Source: Stenopsyche tienmushanensis (lineage: Eukaryota > Arthropoda > Insecta > Trichoptera > Stenopsychidae). From it: a stretch of 64,000 nucleotides of DNA. Under the pieces are notes generated by a model, which saw nothing but the letters and a program-made list of their open reading frames with translations, was not told where the DNA came from and did no database searches. The stretch spans positions 744,001-808,000 of the forward strand of contig WACJ01000058.1 in the NCBI GenBank assembly GCA_008973525.1, given 5' to 3'. Both the position numbers and the translations under genes were made by a program. This document shows, piece by piece, positions 12,501 to 24,814 of the stretch (its first letter is position 1; the number at the start of each line of letters is the position of its first letter).

Positions 12501-14080
12501 GCTTTTTCATAAAAATATGATGCAATTCGGTGGTTTAAATATATAGTATTAAGCATTAAATGTCAATATAAAAAAAATCATGATTAAAAAACAGATGCAG
12601 AAACCTCGTCCTTTAACGAGCTATAGCAAAAGCTCATCTTCATGATCCAAACTTGTGAACACACTCTATGGTACTCGAATCGGCAAGGAATGCTCCAGGC
12701 GAAATTCGCCCATATTCACAGGCGCTTTGAGTGCCATTTTCGAATACGTGCGACGACTTTCGACGTCAAACGTGATTAGTAGTGGTAATTAGCTCCATAC
12801 TTTTAGTTCCTCGAAAAGGTAAAAAAATGGAATAAAAATGTAAAAGTCACGTCTTGCTCCATGCATAAAAAATGCTTATTTGAGGATTTGCTGAAAACTG
12901 TATGGAATATATGATGAAATATTTTTTTTGCGGAGGTGGTTTAATTCCTCTTTGAATTGATTGAATCATCCAATGTGATATATTTGGCAGATTGAATGTA
13001 TTAATAATTCCATTGTCTCGATTTATGTTATAAAACACAGTAATATTAAATTGGGTAGGACCGTTATATGTATGAGTGACTGCTATGCAAGGATAATTAA
13101 AATATATTTTTAAAATAATTCGTTAAACGCTCATAATTTCGCTTATGAGCGAAAACAATTTTAATTGATCAAACAGATTGATTATAATAAATTATAACCA
13201 GGATCAACAGGACCATATAGTACGAGAAACAGTGACCGTAATTTATTTATATAATGTAAATTAGGAAAGCTACAGTCCAGCAAAGCTTTCAACGTTGCGG
13301 ATATTAATAACAATTTTCGTACATATTGGCATTGAATTAAAATCTACAACGCTGTTTTTTTGTCTACAAGTAGTTTATATTATTCATTGTTAAATGAACG
13401 TCGTCTACTATTGATACAAGTTGGCTAGGGGTTCGATAGAGGTGGCTAAAATTGTAACACGGTTAATTGAAGCAATGCAATTTTCAAAGCATTACAATAT
13501 TAAATACATATAATATTTATTGTAAGCAGCCACAATATAAATTGAGCCTTGTAGGTATAAGACGTTTATATAAAATGTATGTTAAAATATTATTTTGATG
13601 ATTTGTATATCAGTTGAAAATTATCAAATGGGTACAATATGAATCTCCCGCTTTTTATATGTTTTAGATTAATTTGTGTGTGATTTCTGCGGATAAATCT
13701 GTTGTTTATATAGTGTTTGTAGTGCCAAATTGTATTGTTGAAGTCTTAACAGATGTCGTTGTAAATAATAAATATTAGCAATAAAAAACCCAAAATTAAA
13801 AGTTTGGCTGGAACGATCCCAATATAGCTGGATATTCCTTTATTTGCTCTAGGACCATTTAAGAGACCCCGAGCTCTTTCTTGTACAGATTTGTCGAACA
13901 AAAAAGCATGAATGGTTTGTCTTGTGTTTGGCAAGGAGAGCTGTGTTGTACAAATTCAGCTGGGGGATGTGTGAATTTTTCACACCTATTTATAAGACTA
14001 CATGCTCCTGACCACCTTCCCCCATTGTGAGCAAATCTCTCTTCAGCCACCAACAATGGTGCCATCCGACGACCGCTCAT

Positions 14081-14120
14081 TATTTATTTACACCATTCAT
14101 TTATTTATTTGTTTATTAAC
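14081..14120. promoter_or_regulatory. Tandem forkhead-like motifs
   Basis: The run TATTTATTTA, a short spacer, then TTATTTATTTGTTTATTAAC contains several overlapping matches to the forkhead core TRTTTRY, the best being TGTTTAT at 14110-14116. It borders a GC-richer island at 14.0-14.4 kb. In such AT-rich DNA the match is weak evidence on its own. Confidence 0.25.
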
Positions 14121-15354
14121 GCGATTGAAATGGCACAAAGCGAGGCACCTTTGTCTCAGATGAGCTATATATAGCCTCCTCTACCTTTCGGTATACAGCC
14201 TCAAATTGCTTTTTTTATTCCGCACTCTGGTCCATGTGCGGATGATATTTTTTTTCTATATTTTCTATTAAGCAAAACGTATTCCGGGACGGTTCCCTCT
14301 AGTTACTTCGAGAGACGACCCTCTTGCGAACCCATTTAATTAATCCATAATCCCCTACAACCGCATTGAATTCCTATCCTATGACTGTCATCATGTGCTG
14401 CAGCATTTTTACTCCAACATTATGGAGCCCTTAAATTAAAATGTGTCTTTATTGCATTTAATAACCGTAAAAAATACTCCAACAAAACATATTGTAAATA
14501 AACAAGACGCTAGTCTATTACAACTATACTACTTGATTTTGAAACATATAAATATATTCTAAATATCTTATTCCTACAAGACTGAAACAATATTGTAGCT
14601 GCTTATAATAAATATTATATATACTTAATATTGCAATGCTTTGAAATTTGCAATACTTCAATCAAATATTAGCAATAAACGCTTATTTTACAATAATTAA
14701 CATAAACTACTTGTAATCAAAAAAGCAGCTCTGTAGATTTAAATTTAATGCCAATATGTACAACTATTTCGAAACAGGTTTCGAAAATTGCTATTGATGT
14801 CCGTAATGTTGAAAGCTTAATACACTGTAACTTTCCAGATTTACATAGTATAAACACTGATTGTAACACAAATTAGCTTGGCAGAAATGGGTGCAAAATT
14901 TTGGTCGATGCCGATATAGCATCTTAAATATAGAAACATTATAAAATCGGTCTATATAAATATTATAAATAAGCCTTTATGATATTTGATGATCGTTTCA
15001 ATTATAAAATAGGTGCTAAAATAGCTTTTGTACAAATTTACAAAATTCTTCATTTTAAGATGGATTCATATTCATTGTACCTTTTTAAATTTTCGTTTTG
15101 TGAAAGTATTATATTTAATTTATGGATTTATATTATAAAAAACACATAGAATTAGATTTAAATCCATAAAAATAGTTGAAAATCGAAATACAATATTGAA
15201 ATCTTGAAATAGAAATAAACTTATAGATTGGAAATGTTTTGAATTTGCCATAATTATGAATTTGGAACTATTTTCAGCATAAGAATAGGATGGTCTTAGA
15301 ACAACTGATAAACTAAAAGTATATCGTATGAATTTTTAATAGCACAAATAAAAT

Positions 15355-15445
15355 ATCACTCAATAAGTTCGTAGGATTCTTCTTCGTTTGGGGTTGTTTT
15401 TTCGAATTCTCTTAAAATAAAAATCCTACAAACTTATTGAGTGAT
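15355..15445. mobile_element. 91-bp hairpin MITE, family M1 (copy 1)
   Basis: The left end ATCACTCAATAAGTTCGTAG (15355 on) is repeated in inverted orientation at 15422-15445 with one mismatch over 24 bp, leaving a loop of about 43 bp. A second member of the family lies at 63483-63573. The terminal sequence and small size suggest a mariner/Tc1-type MITE (TA target), but the flanking TA is not intact on both sides. No coding capacity is seen. Confidence 0.75.
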
Positions 15446-17139
15446 GTTATGGTTTTAGAACTGATGTTAATATTATTCCATATATTGTGCTGATATTCAA
15501 CCGGCTTCAATTTGACGTTTATAGACTCTAAAGATTGTCATTTATTAAAGTCAAAATTTCAAAAATGCAATATATAAATATGTTGTTAATTGATTTTAAA
15601 TTATACGCTTGCACGTTTATATTGAAAAATATTGTTGAAATCATCCAAATAGATTTGATTTAAGAAGTTTTTAGGCTTAAAATTAGTGCCAAATATTCAA
15701 TGCGTCAAGTAAATATTTTTTAAAAATTACCAGACTAGCCGTTGTTTACAGCCCCAAATATACATCCCCTTAATTCGATATTATCCGCTAGTGAAAAATA
15801 TGTTTTCCATTCACTCGCACAAAATTTGAGTTAACCGATGTTTCTGTTTGGAGCTTCCAATTAAAATATTTGTCCGTTTGAATGACAACGCCGTAAAAAG
15901 CGGGTCTCACAGCCGGCCTGGCTGATTCAATTTAAAAAATAAAGCCTCTTAGCTAAGAGTCCATAATCCAAGATTGCCATTAAAGGCCGAAATAGCTTAT
16001 CAAATAGAGAAATACTGAGAGGCTTTGCACGATTGAAAATTCAAGGGGAGCATCATCTCGACTCGCCGTCAAAGAATTTTATCCCCGGTAATAATGGAAG
16101 TCGAGAGACAAGAACTTACACATTGAATATTTAAAGCTATTTAACACAAATTAAGCTCTTGCAATGGAGGCCGTTCGAGTGGGTAATAATAAAATAATTT
16201 CGCGAAATTGCTTTTATTGCGTATCATACGCGTCGTGGGAGCCTTTGATGTCGAATTGGGTAAACACTCAACTGTCACTTTGACGTTTCAACTTTTTTTT
16301 CTTTGTAAATAATGAGTCTTAAGAGTGTGAAGATCGACCAGAAGCATCAAGGTGTGAGACGTGCGAGTGCGAATGGGGATATTTTGCGCCTACACGCGCG
16401 AATAAAAATAATTTGTATACACAAACGAAAAGGAGAGAGCGACACAAAAAAATGTATACGCCCTTGTTCTCTTTGAAAAGTTGATCAGTGTTAATTACAT
16501 AAAAGTGTTAATTGTTAAGGGTTGCTTGAAAGTCCTTCCTACTTTTCTGTGTCTAAATGAGAGAAAAATGTGTCGCTAAACAATATTAATTAAAAGTTGC
16601 CTACGGCAGAAAGTTTTGAAGAGCGTCGAGGGCAAAAAAATCAATCAATTCTTTTACAGCTACTTTTTACAACCCTGGGGGTGTGAAAGAAAAAATATTT
16701 CTTCTGTAACACAATTGGTTGAAACGTCTAATAAAAAGAGGAAGTTACGATAAAATTATTTATTTTAGAGAGAAGACAATTATAGCATTTTATATCACAG
16801 GGATTTTATACAATTATCTCAAAATTATTTATTGATAATATTCTTTTGGTACCAACTGAAAAAATGTAAATGCCAATTTGCTATAAGGTTTTAGAAAAAA
16901 ATCATTAAAAAAGGTAAGAATTATATTACCAAGTAAATCAATGGTAGTGATATTTCAACATTTGTTGAAAATCATGCAAATAATATTAGTTAAAAAGGAA
17001 CATATTACGAAATACAAGGAGAATAAATAAGGGTCAATACTATTCCAATATTTGTTGAAAATCATATAAATAATAGAAAAAAATGGAAGAATCAATTTTC
17101 ATTTTCTAACCGTATTTGCAAGTAAAAAGATTGATGGTG

Positions 17140-18031
17140 AAGTCAGTCCAAAAGTTCGTGCGCATTTTTGAGAAAATTTTAAATAGTGTAAATATAACAC
17201 AATTTAATATTTTAATAAATGATATATTTTCCTCCACTATCTACAATTTCTCATCATCTTACAGGTAAATTTTTAATTCCATTGCTATAGAAAGACACTG
17301 GTTTTGATGAAAAAAAAAGACCAGCAACGAATAAACATCAGCACTTTTCTTTTATCGCGCTTCGAAAGAGAGCCATTTTTAGATCATTTTGTAATAGGTA
17401 ACCAAAAATTTATTATTCATCATAACGTCACAAGAAGAAGACAGTGAACAGATAAAGATAAGCAGCCAATTCCAACAGCAAAATTGTATTTACATCCCAA
17501 AAATAAGCTTATAAGTATTTGGTGGGATATGTATGGTGCGATTTATTATGAACTGTTAAAAACCAAATCAAACTAATAATGTAGATGTTATGAGTGTCGT
17601 TTAAACTTAGAATTGATTTAAAAACGCCCGCGATTAGTGAATATCAAGAAATTGTTGTTTCATCATGATAACGCTAGATCGCAAATGACTCGAACAAAGC
17701 TACAAAAATTTTTTGAATTTAATTGGGAGCATTTGACACATTCTACTTACTTCCCGGATATTCCCTTAAGTAATTTTCACTTATTACATGCTTTACAATT
17801 TTTTTTACCAGGGAAAAAAGTTAAATTCTAAACAGTATGTACAAAATGAGTTTTTTTTGCATCAAAACCAGTGTCTTTCTACAGCAATGGAATTAAAAAG
17901 CCACTTGTAAAATAGCGAAAAATCGTAGATAGTGGAAAAAAATATATCATTGATTAAAATGTTAAATTGTGTTTTATTTAAACTATTTAAAAAAAAATCC
18001 CAAAAATGCGCACGAACTTTTGGACTGACTT
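17140..18031 (+). mobile_element. Degenerate mariner element with about 170-bp terminal inverted repeats
   Basis: The outer ends AGTCAGTCCAAAAGTTCGTG (17141 on) and its complement (ending 18030) are near-perfect inverted repeats. The similarity continues inward about 170 bp on each side, to a shared TCAAAACCAGTGTCTTTCT-type inner segment (about 17290 and 17862-17880). The element is about 0.89 kb, shorter than a full mariner of about 1.3 kb or more, so the 5' half of the transposase is lost. The flanking TA duplication is not clear. The long inverted repeats are unusual, since classic mariners have about 30 bp. Confidence 0.88.
17331..17831 (+). pseudogene. Mariner transposase remnant, catalytically dead
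   Basis: The clean part (17637-17831) reads LLFHHDNARSQ, then an LQKFFEFNWEHL segment and STYFPDIPLSNFHLL, the C-terminal half of a mariner DD34D transposase. The second catalytic aspartate is present in HHDNARSQ. Exactly 34 residues later the third catalytic position is asparagine (PLSN where the family has PSD), which would abolish activity. Upstream, 17331-17636 shows degenerate matches to the central catalytic region (an IWWDMYGAIYYELL-like stretch) with stops and frameshifts. The N-terminal helix-turn-helix domains are absent. Confidence 0.85.
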
Positions 18032-18373
18032 GATAAATGACAAACACCTACTAAAATGCAAGTTATTTTTATAATCTCGAAATAACGATAACATTCTAGT
18101 ATCAATATATTTATTAACTATCATTATTATAAGCCATAATATATATTAATATTATACTTCAATTATTATCATCATCCCAATCATATAGCAGCGAAATATC
18201 CATTCATTCGGGTCATCTAAACCCTTATTTTTGTCCACCGCCTAAAATTAACATCAAATTGAGACATTATTTCCCTATTAAGTTGATGATACTAGTTAAG
18301 GTACATATTTTGCGGCAACATTTAAACGGCACGATACGATATATTGTCATTAGCATTTTGCAAAAATATTACC

Positions 18374-18412
18374 AACGACGATATATCATCGTTCGGCATT
18401 AAGAGGGTTTAG
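18374..18412. repeat. Palindromic core with TTAA-like shoulder (module 2)
   Basis: AACGACGATATATCATCGTT (18374-18393) is a 20-bp palindrome with one mismatched pair. It is followed by CGGCATTAAGAGGGTTTA, which on the opposite strand reads TAAACCCTCTTAATGCCG and parallels the TTAACCTTTTAACTGCCAA end of the MITE at 7898-7968. The flanking TTAA is decayed. No opposite terminal repeat was found nearby with certainty. Confidence 0.5.
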
Positions 18413-21400
18413 TATATTTTTATTTTAAGCTTAAAAAATCATCATCATGTCATTTTAATTGCAACTCAATCAATTGCAAGATATACAACATATTTCGTAC
18501 AAACATCCTTTAACATAATGGACAGCAATCATTTTTTCGTAAGAGTTCAATTTAAATTTAAGTCTTCTAATATATATATATTATGCGGCATATGATGTAT
18601 TTTTGAATTGCCAAATTACTTTTATAAAACACTCAAAAGCAACACTGACCAAATTTTTTAATCATGTCAGCATCAAATTTAGTTCATTGTAATTAATTGA
18701 AAGTATCCATATAATAAATCACCAACATTCATTGGCATTAGTTTTGATGCAGTCATATGAGTTCAAGAACTAGTTTGTCTTTGAACGTTGAAAGCTCCAA
18801 TTGTGCAAAATTTGGAGCCGAACTTACAAACATTATCCATTACTGAAGCAAAATAAGTCTTCTTGTATGAGAAGACATTCATGATCCAGCAAATGATCAA
18901 TAAAATTACATATAAAACTCATGAATAATTCGGGACAGTGAAAAACCAAAAGAGAGGATGGATTATTTACCCACCATAAATAATTTTAACACTGTTCTTA
19001 TTAGTTTTAATGACATATTTTCCACAGATTTTAATCCTATGTGTTTTCTAATTTGGATAAATTCAGATGCTAAAAATCTTCTAAATATATCAAAATATAG
19101 ATAGTTTGTAAACGAGCCATGAAAGAATGGAAGCGTATTCTGAAGACCCAGGAACTTCTTAATGTGATCGATTAAATAGGATTTTGATCGATTTTAAAAT
19201 CCTCACCAAGACAATTATCGTTGTTGGCGAGCAATAAAAATGTTTGTGCGTCCTTTATTGTTACATTGTATGTACTTGCGGGGTGTTAGTGTTAATAACG
19301 CGGATCCTTCTGAGAGGCGTAAAAGGCAAATTATCTCCTGTCACAGAAAAAAAAATACAAACGGCGGAACGAAAAGAGATTTTAGCTTGGAAAATGGCGA
19401 AAAAGACGGTACACAAAGTTAAATTTCCAATTACCCATTCTTCTCAGCCGGTTTGCTTGGCTATTATATTTTTACACCCGGCTGAGCACTTTTTCTTTCC
19501 CTTTGAATTTATTCTTTTTGCGCTAACAAGTTGGTTACCGGCAACACGTAAATAAATACGGTTTCCTCCATAAGCTTCCTTAAGATCCTTCAAAGGGATC
19601 CATCTCCTTGAACCAGTCGCTCTCAAAGGGAGAGGCACGATACTAATCGCCGACCGATATATACATACTATGGCTTTTCAGGATTCGCGATGCCTTTCAT
19701 GTGTAATAAAATTGACCATGTTAGTGGTTCAATTTTGAATACAGTTAACACACAAATCACCCACATTCGTTCGAAAAATACACCAGAACAACCCCTCGAA
19801 ATATATAAGTATATCATCAACTAAGTTGAATTTATTGCATATATTCATGATTAATTTGTAGCATCCAGCCTTAATAAACTTCGAATTACATCTCGTCGAT
19901 ACTGAGATTTGCATCATTTATTTATCTGAAATATATATAGAAATGTAAGCATATGCAAAGATTTAAGTGTCTATAAATCAAATTGTATTCGATTAAATTT
20001 GTGTGGGGCTCGAAAGAAGCAATTGGTATGATCAATCCAGAAATATGGCAGATTTCATTAGCTTTTCTAATTCATGTTTCTCTATTTGCTCTAGTATTTG
20101 CCTAATCAGATTCATTTAAAATAATTAATATTTTTAGATATTATTTCTTGGAAATGGGTATTAAAATGATATCAAATAATTGCATGTAACATAAAAACAT
20201 CTTCCATAGCTGAAGAACCATTTAATTTTACAAATGATTATTTATCATTGAAACCATTGGATTTCAAAGCACAAAAAGTGATCTATTATCGGTCATGGCT
20301 TGGAGAATCATATGCATAGATCAAATAGATCTACACATGTTTTTAATCATATAAAAAATATGTATTTTCTTGTAAATATTTCAATAAATTCAATTTTATT
20401 TATTCGTACACTTTTAACATCTAAATAGATGCAAAAAAATATATTTGCATATTATATGTAAAATAAGATAGTATTATTTTTAACCCTTATATTTAATATT
20501 AGTCAAATGCAGTTGATGTACAATTCTTTCAAGAGTCTTCTTAAGCAAATAAGTAATGTAAAAAAATATCATTAGTTATGAATTCTATAACTTAATGACT
20601 GGATTGAAAGTCATTGTAAATAAATTAATCCCCCTTAGGTGCAGTATTTAACACATGGTTTGAGGACTCCGTTGTAAATCGAAACCACATCCCAATTATT
20701 ATACAGGCTTAAATGCAACATGTTCACCATGGCAACATTTTTTTCCTAAATCTATTATGGTGCTGTAAAAATATTGTGACAATTTTTAAGCATGGGGTGG
20801 ATTGTAATCCCATACGAACGTAAGTGGCGCCGCCATCAAATGCAACCCGATATCCTTCACTTTTCTCGAGCACCGAACATCGTTACATCCTGTGATGACA
20901 GATCCTTCTGCTTATTAATTTGAGTATCCAAATTAATATTTCAAGTATTGTCGCCAAATACGTCCGTATTTGATGTCCCCGTGTTGATTTATCCGAGGTC
21001 TATTTTCGATTTAATTTGTTTCGCGGCCGAATCGTCACATATTCGTGTCGGATTTCAACGTTTATTTCCATCCGACAAAAGACCATCAGTAAAAGTAAGC
21101 ATCTCGGCGGAAGTGTTGACACTCGGGTGCCGTCTGATGATGAGTAGCATACGTCGAAGAAGCTTTGTTCTCACCGCCAAGTGTGACAGCGCCGACCTGA
21201 TGATGGCCGTCAATGGCTTCCGTACTTCTTTCGAACGCCGATCGACAGACAGACAGAAAAGGGCGCCAGTTTGAACAAGTGGGTGAAGAAGGCGTCTTCT
21301 CTTACAAAAGAAAGCCGATAAAGCTATGTGAAACAAAGCTGATATGCGACATAGGATTTAAAGCTGGATTCGAATGGGGAAATGAGAGTATACATGGAGT

Positions 21401-22035
21401 TTGATTCGTTTGAAATCGATTCTAAATGCCATTACATTTTTTTAAAGTATCTCTCCAATTTATTCCTCGAAATGTACTGATTTTAATGAGGTTTTACTGA
21501 GGTTGTAATTTGTTGCTTTACGCATATAAAAATGATCAATTTTGAATACAAATTAAATACTCAATGGCACTACAAACTGCTTTAATCAATCAAATTTAGG
21601 AATTAAGGATTAATTTATAACAAAAATGATCAATCGATAAGACTTCCAAATGTATCATATTCATTGTATTTAATCCCAAGATCCAAGAACCAATCCAATA
21701 CTATGACTTATAGATCAATAAAATGATTGAAATGGCAAGATTTTCATATATTTCGGCTTGATAAAAAGGCAAAAAGTTGTATTAATGTATCTAATAGGTA
21801 CCTAATTGACGTGTGCTAAGTGGATACAGATTCTACGACGGTTACATGCCACAACCAACGAGGGTGAAACTTGACACCCTTGTCCACAATTCAATTAAGT
21901 GCCTATGCAGCCTGCAGCCTGATTTACTTGGATCAATTCACTACAAATTTATTTTGGCCATTATTCAAAATTATCGTCCTTGAGCAAAAGCAACAAAAAA
22001 AAACAACATTTATCGATTTACTTCATTAGTATCGG

Positions 22036-22060
22036 ACGACGATATATCGTCGTTGTTAAC
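22036..22060. repeat. Palindromic core next to GTTAAC (module 3)
   Basis: ACGACGATATATCGTCGT (22036-22053) is a perfect 18-bp palindrome, directly followed by TGTTAAC. A matching partner, GGCAATAAAAGTGTTAAC, lies near 22430-22446 and could be the other end of a roughly 400-bp element (ends of TTAACACTT type). The core is one base pair from a perfect version of the core at 18374. Confidence 0.45.
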
Positions 22061-22479
22061 ACTTGTAAAATATGTCAACGTTGATTTATCATCATGCATT
22101 GGTGCTTTATTATTCGCATCGTCGAATGACATACTTATTAAATAAATAAGCTTGTTTTGATAGAGTAATTTAACTAGTATCATCGACTAAAAAGTTTCAA
22201 ATGCAATAAATCCTTCAGTGATGATACATTTGGCATTTATTATACTACAATATATCTAGATTTGGCAGTATTTTACAAAGATGGACTTTATGAATGAATA
22301 TGTGGCTACAATATATAGACTGTATAATAAACATATTTATTCCTACTTATTATGATTTTTTTCTCAAATCTCACTAAATCATTTCAAATTGTTTTAGCTA
22401 TTTTCGCTTAGGTATAGTTTTCTCCTTCGGCAATAAAAGTGTTAACATAAATTTTGCTTTATTCAAAGCGCAAATAATT

Positions 22480-23160
22480 GGCATCCATTATGAATTACAG
22501 CGGATGCAACTGATCAAAGATGGCGGCTATTGTTTTTGCACATACATTTTGTTATGATGATTGGTATCTTATATTTTGAAAATCTCCCCATTCTCTCGTC
22601 AATAGCTCCGAGATAATCGATTTTAAACGGCGATTATTTAAAATTAAATCATAGAATATCAGTTCAAAGTCGGCTCTTCGGCAAATTGTATAACAAATGA
22701 GCGTCTATTAGTGGCTTTATCCGTGGCCCGAATTATTCCGATAGATTTGTCATTTTTAACGAGCTCCCCAAGAACCCCAACAGAGTCGTTCCGAAGCATC
22801 CAAGGAAAAAATAAGACGTCCTCGAATACGCCGCTCGCTTACTTTAAAAGATAGTTGAGGAAATCAGCCATCCTCAAACTTTATTGATCATTTCCCCCTT
22901 CGAATGCCTGTCGTCGAAATATGTGAGGATTTTTCGAAAATTTATGGACTCATTTCTGTGTCGTTTATTTTGGAAGTTATACACAAACAGTGGGCGTGTA
23001 GCAATGATGGCCGCCAGGTTGCAGCAGGTGATTTCAAGCCATGGCCTATTGTTTTGCGTAACAAAGACCCCGCGGGGAGCGCGACCCGCACTTGACTGCT
23101 GGCCCTCCTATTTATTCGCCTGTATTACAAATGGCCGCCACACATCCTTCACCACACCTT
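22480..23160. promoter_or_regulatory. Candidate Polycomb response element / enhancer with Pho/YY1-like sites
   Basis: This GC-richer island contains several matches to the Pho/YY1 core ATGGC(N)GCC: AAGATGGCGGCT (22517-22528), ATGGCCGCC (23007-23015), GCCATGGCC (23038-23046) and ATGGCCGCC (23131-23139). Vsx genes are developmental regulators of the kind usually controlled by Polycomb, and Pho sites cluster in fly PREs. This is a motif-based inference. GAGA sites, the other usual PRE component, are not obvious here. Overlapping open frames in the island (98 codons at 22884) look non-coding. Confidence 0.35.
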
Positions 23161-24670
23161 CTCAAAATAATATATTTTAAAAAATCCAAGAACGATTTAT
23201 TGACCCCAATAACAAAGCCCAGTTATAAATGTGTAAGAGAATCCGATTTGCTTAGAAAACTTCTTCTTTTTAAAATGCCATAATCGGTGTCAAATTCTAG
23301 AGAAAGAATTTTTCATGTGATGATTTTTCAATTTTTTTCATGTGTGATTAAGTTAGGATAGAATTATTTTAATATGAATTTATAGTAGGAGAAGATGAAT
23401 GTTGAGATAAGTTTTTATAATTTTTAAATATTATATTACTTGCAGAATCACAAGTGATACGTTTTGGAAAAGGTCCCCATTAACGAGGGATTGCAATCAA
23501 CGGGGGATTATTAATTAATGACTTGGCTCTGCATTACAAAAAACAATCTACTTTATTACATTCGTTATAAATTCACTTTACCGCAATTATTTGCCCGTAT
23601 TTTTCGTCATTTTCATCTAATTTATCATGAAAAGAAAGGGCTTTTTAAATTATTTTGGCTGATCATTTTCACATGGGAACAGCATCTAAGACGTCCAATT
23701 CCTGCAGCTTTCTATTGGTTAAGGATTCGCTGTGTCATTTAAGCAAAGTTTGAACATTGTCTATATCAACATCTTCAATGTCTCCAAAAATGGCCTATAG
23801 GTTAATCTCTTGGATGATCAACAATTTCTTTAAACGACTTTTTGCAAAAATCCTTTATAATAATATAAAACTGGGTGACTTTATTATACGTTTCGTTAAT
23901 GAAAAACGCATGGTATCTTATGTTTAATTGCTGATAATTTGAATACAATTGCAGAAAAAATGGCGAAAGAAAAATAAATCTGTACATATATCGAAAAAAA
24001 TCGTACTATAACGAATAACAAAGTTGATTGTCCAGATCTTCTTTCGAAAATTTATATAAGGGCTCTTCATCATAGCTCGTTGTTATATGTGCCTCATACC
24101 AACTATAGAAGTAATAGCTACATTTTGCGAACTAGTTGCAACTATAATGAACTTCGCAAAAAATACAATTTAGACCTTTTCAATATACCAATTAATGTAG
24201 CAAAACAAGTCATCACCAAATCATTTTTTAACATCGAGGCCTAACATGTAATTTTTCAGTATTATTATAATGATTTATTTAGTATTTACTATTTACCACC
24301 TCACTGTTTAAATCTTCTGATTCGGGAATTCATGGTAAACCTAAATCCAAACTGCTATACATATATAGGAGTATGAGATCTAATATATTATATTATCATT
24401 TAGTCATATACCAACGATCGGATATTTCTTGGGTTTCTGACAGTAATGATTCAAGTTTAAATCTACATATCAATGATTCCGACTCCAAAAATGTATTTTT
24501 AACTTCTTAATCGAGGAATTTAGTTTTGCGCACGTTAAAAAATGTATATGTGCAATAGGGAACTATTTCGATAAGATAGGTTTACGCATTATTTCGTCGC
24601 GTCCATAGTAAACAAAAACAATCGGTAGCTCTTCGTGCCCACTAAAGGATAAAATTTGAAAGGTCTCGAT

Positions 24671-24814
24671 GGAATATTTCGTCATACTCGCTACAATTGG
24701 TTTTTTTTTTTTTTGGGATGACGAAATATTTCGTCATACTCGGTTAAGAGGTTAAGCAAATCTGCAAGGCCAAATGCTACCAACTTTATTCCATTAAAGC
24801 TGTTAACCTCTTAA
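24671..24814. repeat. Palindromic core with inverted TTAAGAGGTTAA (module 4)
   Basis: ATGACGAAATATTTCGTCAT (24718-24737) is a perfect 20-bp palindrome followed by ACTCGGTTAAGAGGTTAA. A partial second copy, GGAATATTTCGTCATACTCG, lies just upstream at 24671-24690, separated by a T-run. TTAAGAGGTTAA (24744-24755) is repeated in inverted orientation as TTAACCTCTTAA at 24803-24814, so a small TTAA-ended insertion is likely. The arrangement parallels the MITE at 7898-7968, but the core sequence is different. Confidence 0.5.

Larger units (their letters stand above)
9563..17139 (-). other. Vsx giant first intron, segment A
   Basis: This is mostly AT-rich DNA. GC-richer islands lie at about 10.65-10.85, 11.15-11.6, 11.85-12.2, 12.6-12.8, 14.0-14.4 and 15.9-16.45 kb and are candidate enhancers. 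The sequence TAATTAGC, a good match to the known Chx10/Vsx homeodomain preference, occurs at about 12785-12792. A MITE sits at 15355-15445 and forkhead-like repeats at 14081-14117. No exon was recognised. Confidence 0.5.

Noticed and set aside
17862..18047. 61-codon minus-strand frame
   Set aside because: It lies within the right inverted repeat of the mariner and is not coding.
20948..21336. 108-codon plus and 93-codon minus frames
   Set aside because: Mutually overlapping frames in a GC-richer intronic island, with no recognisable motif.
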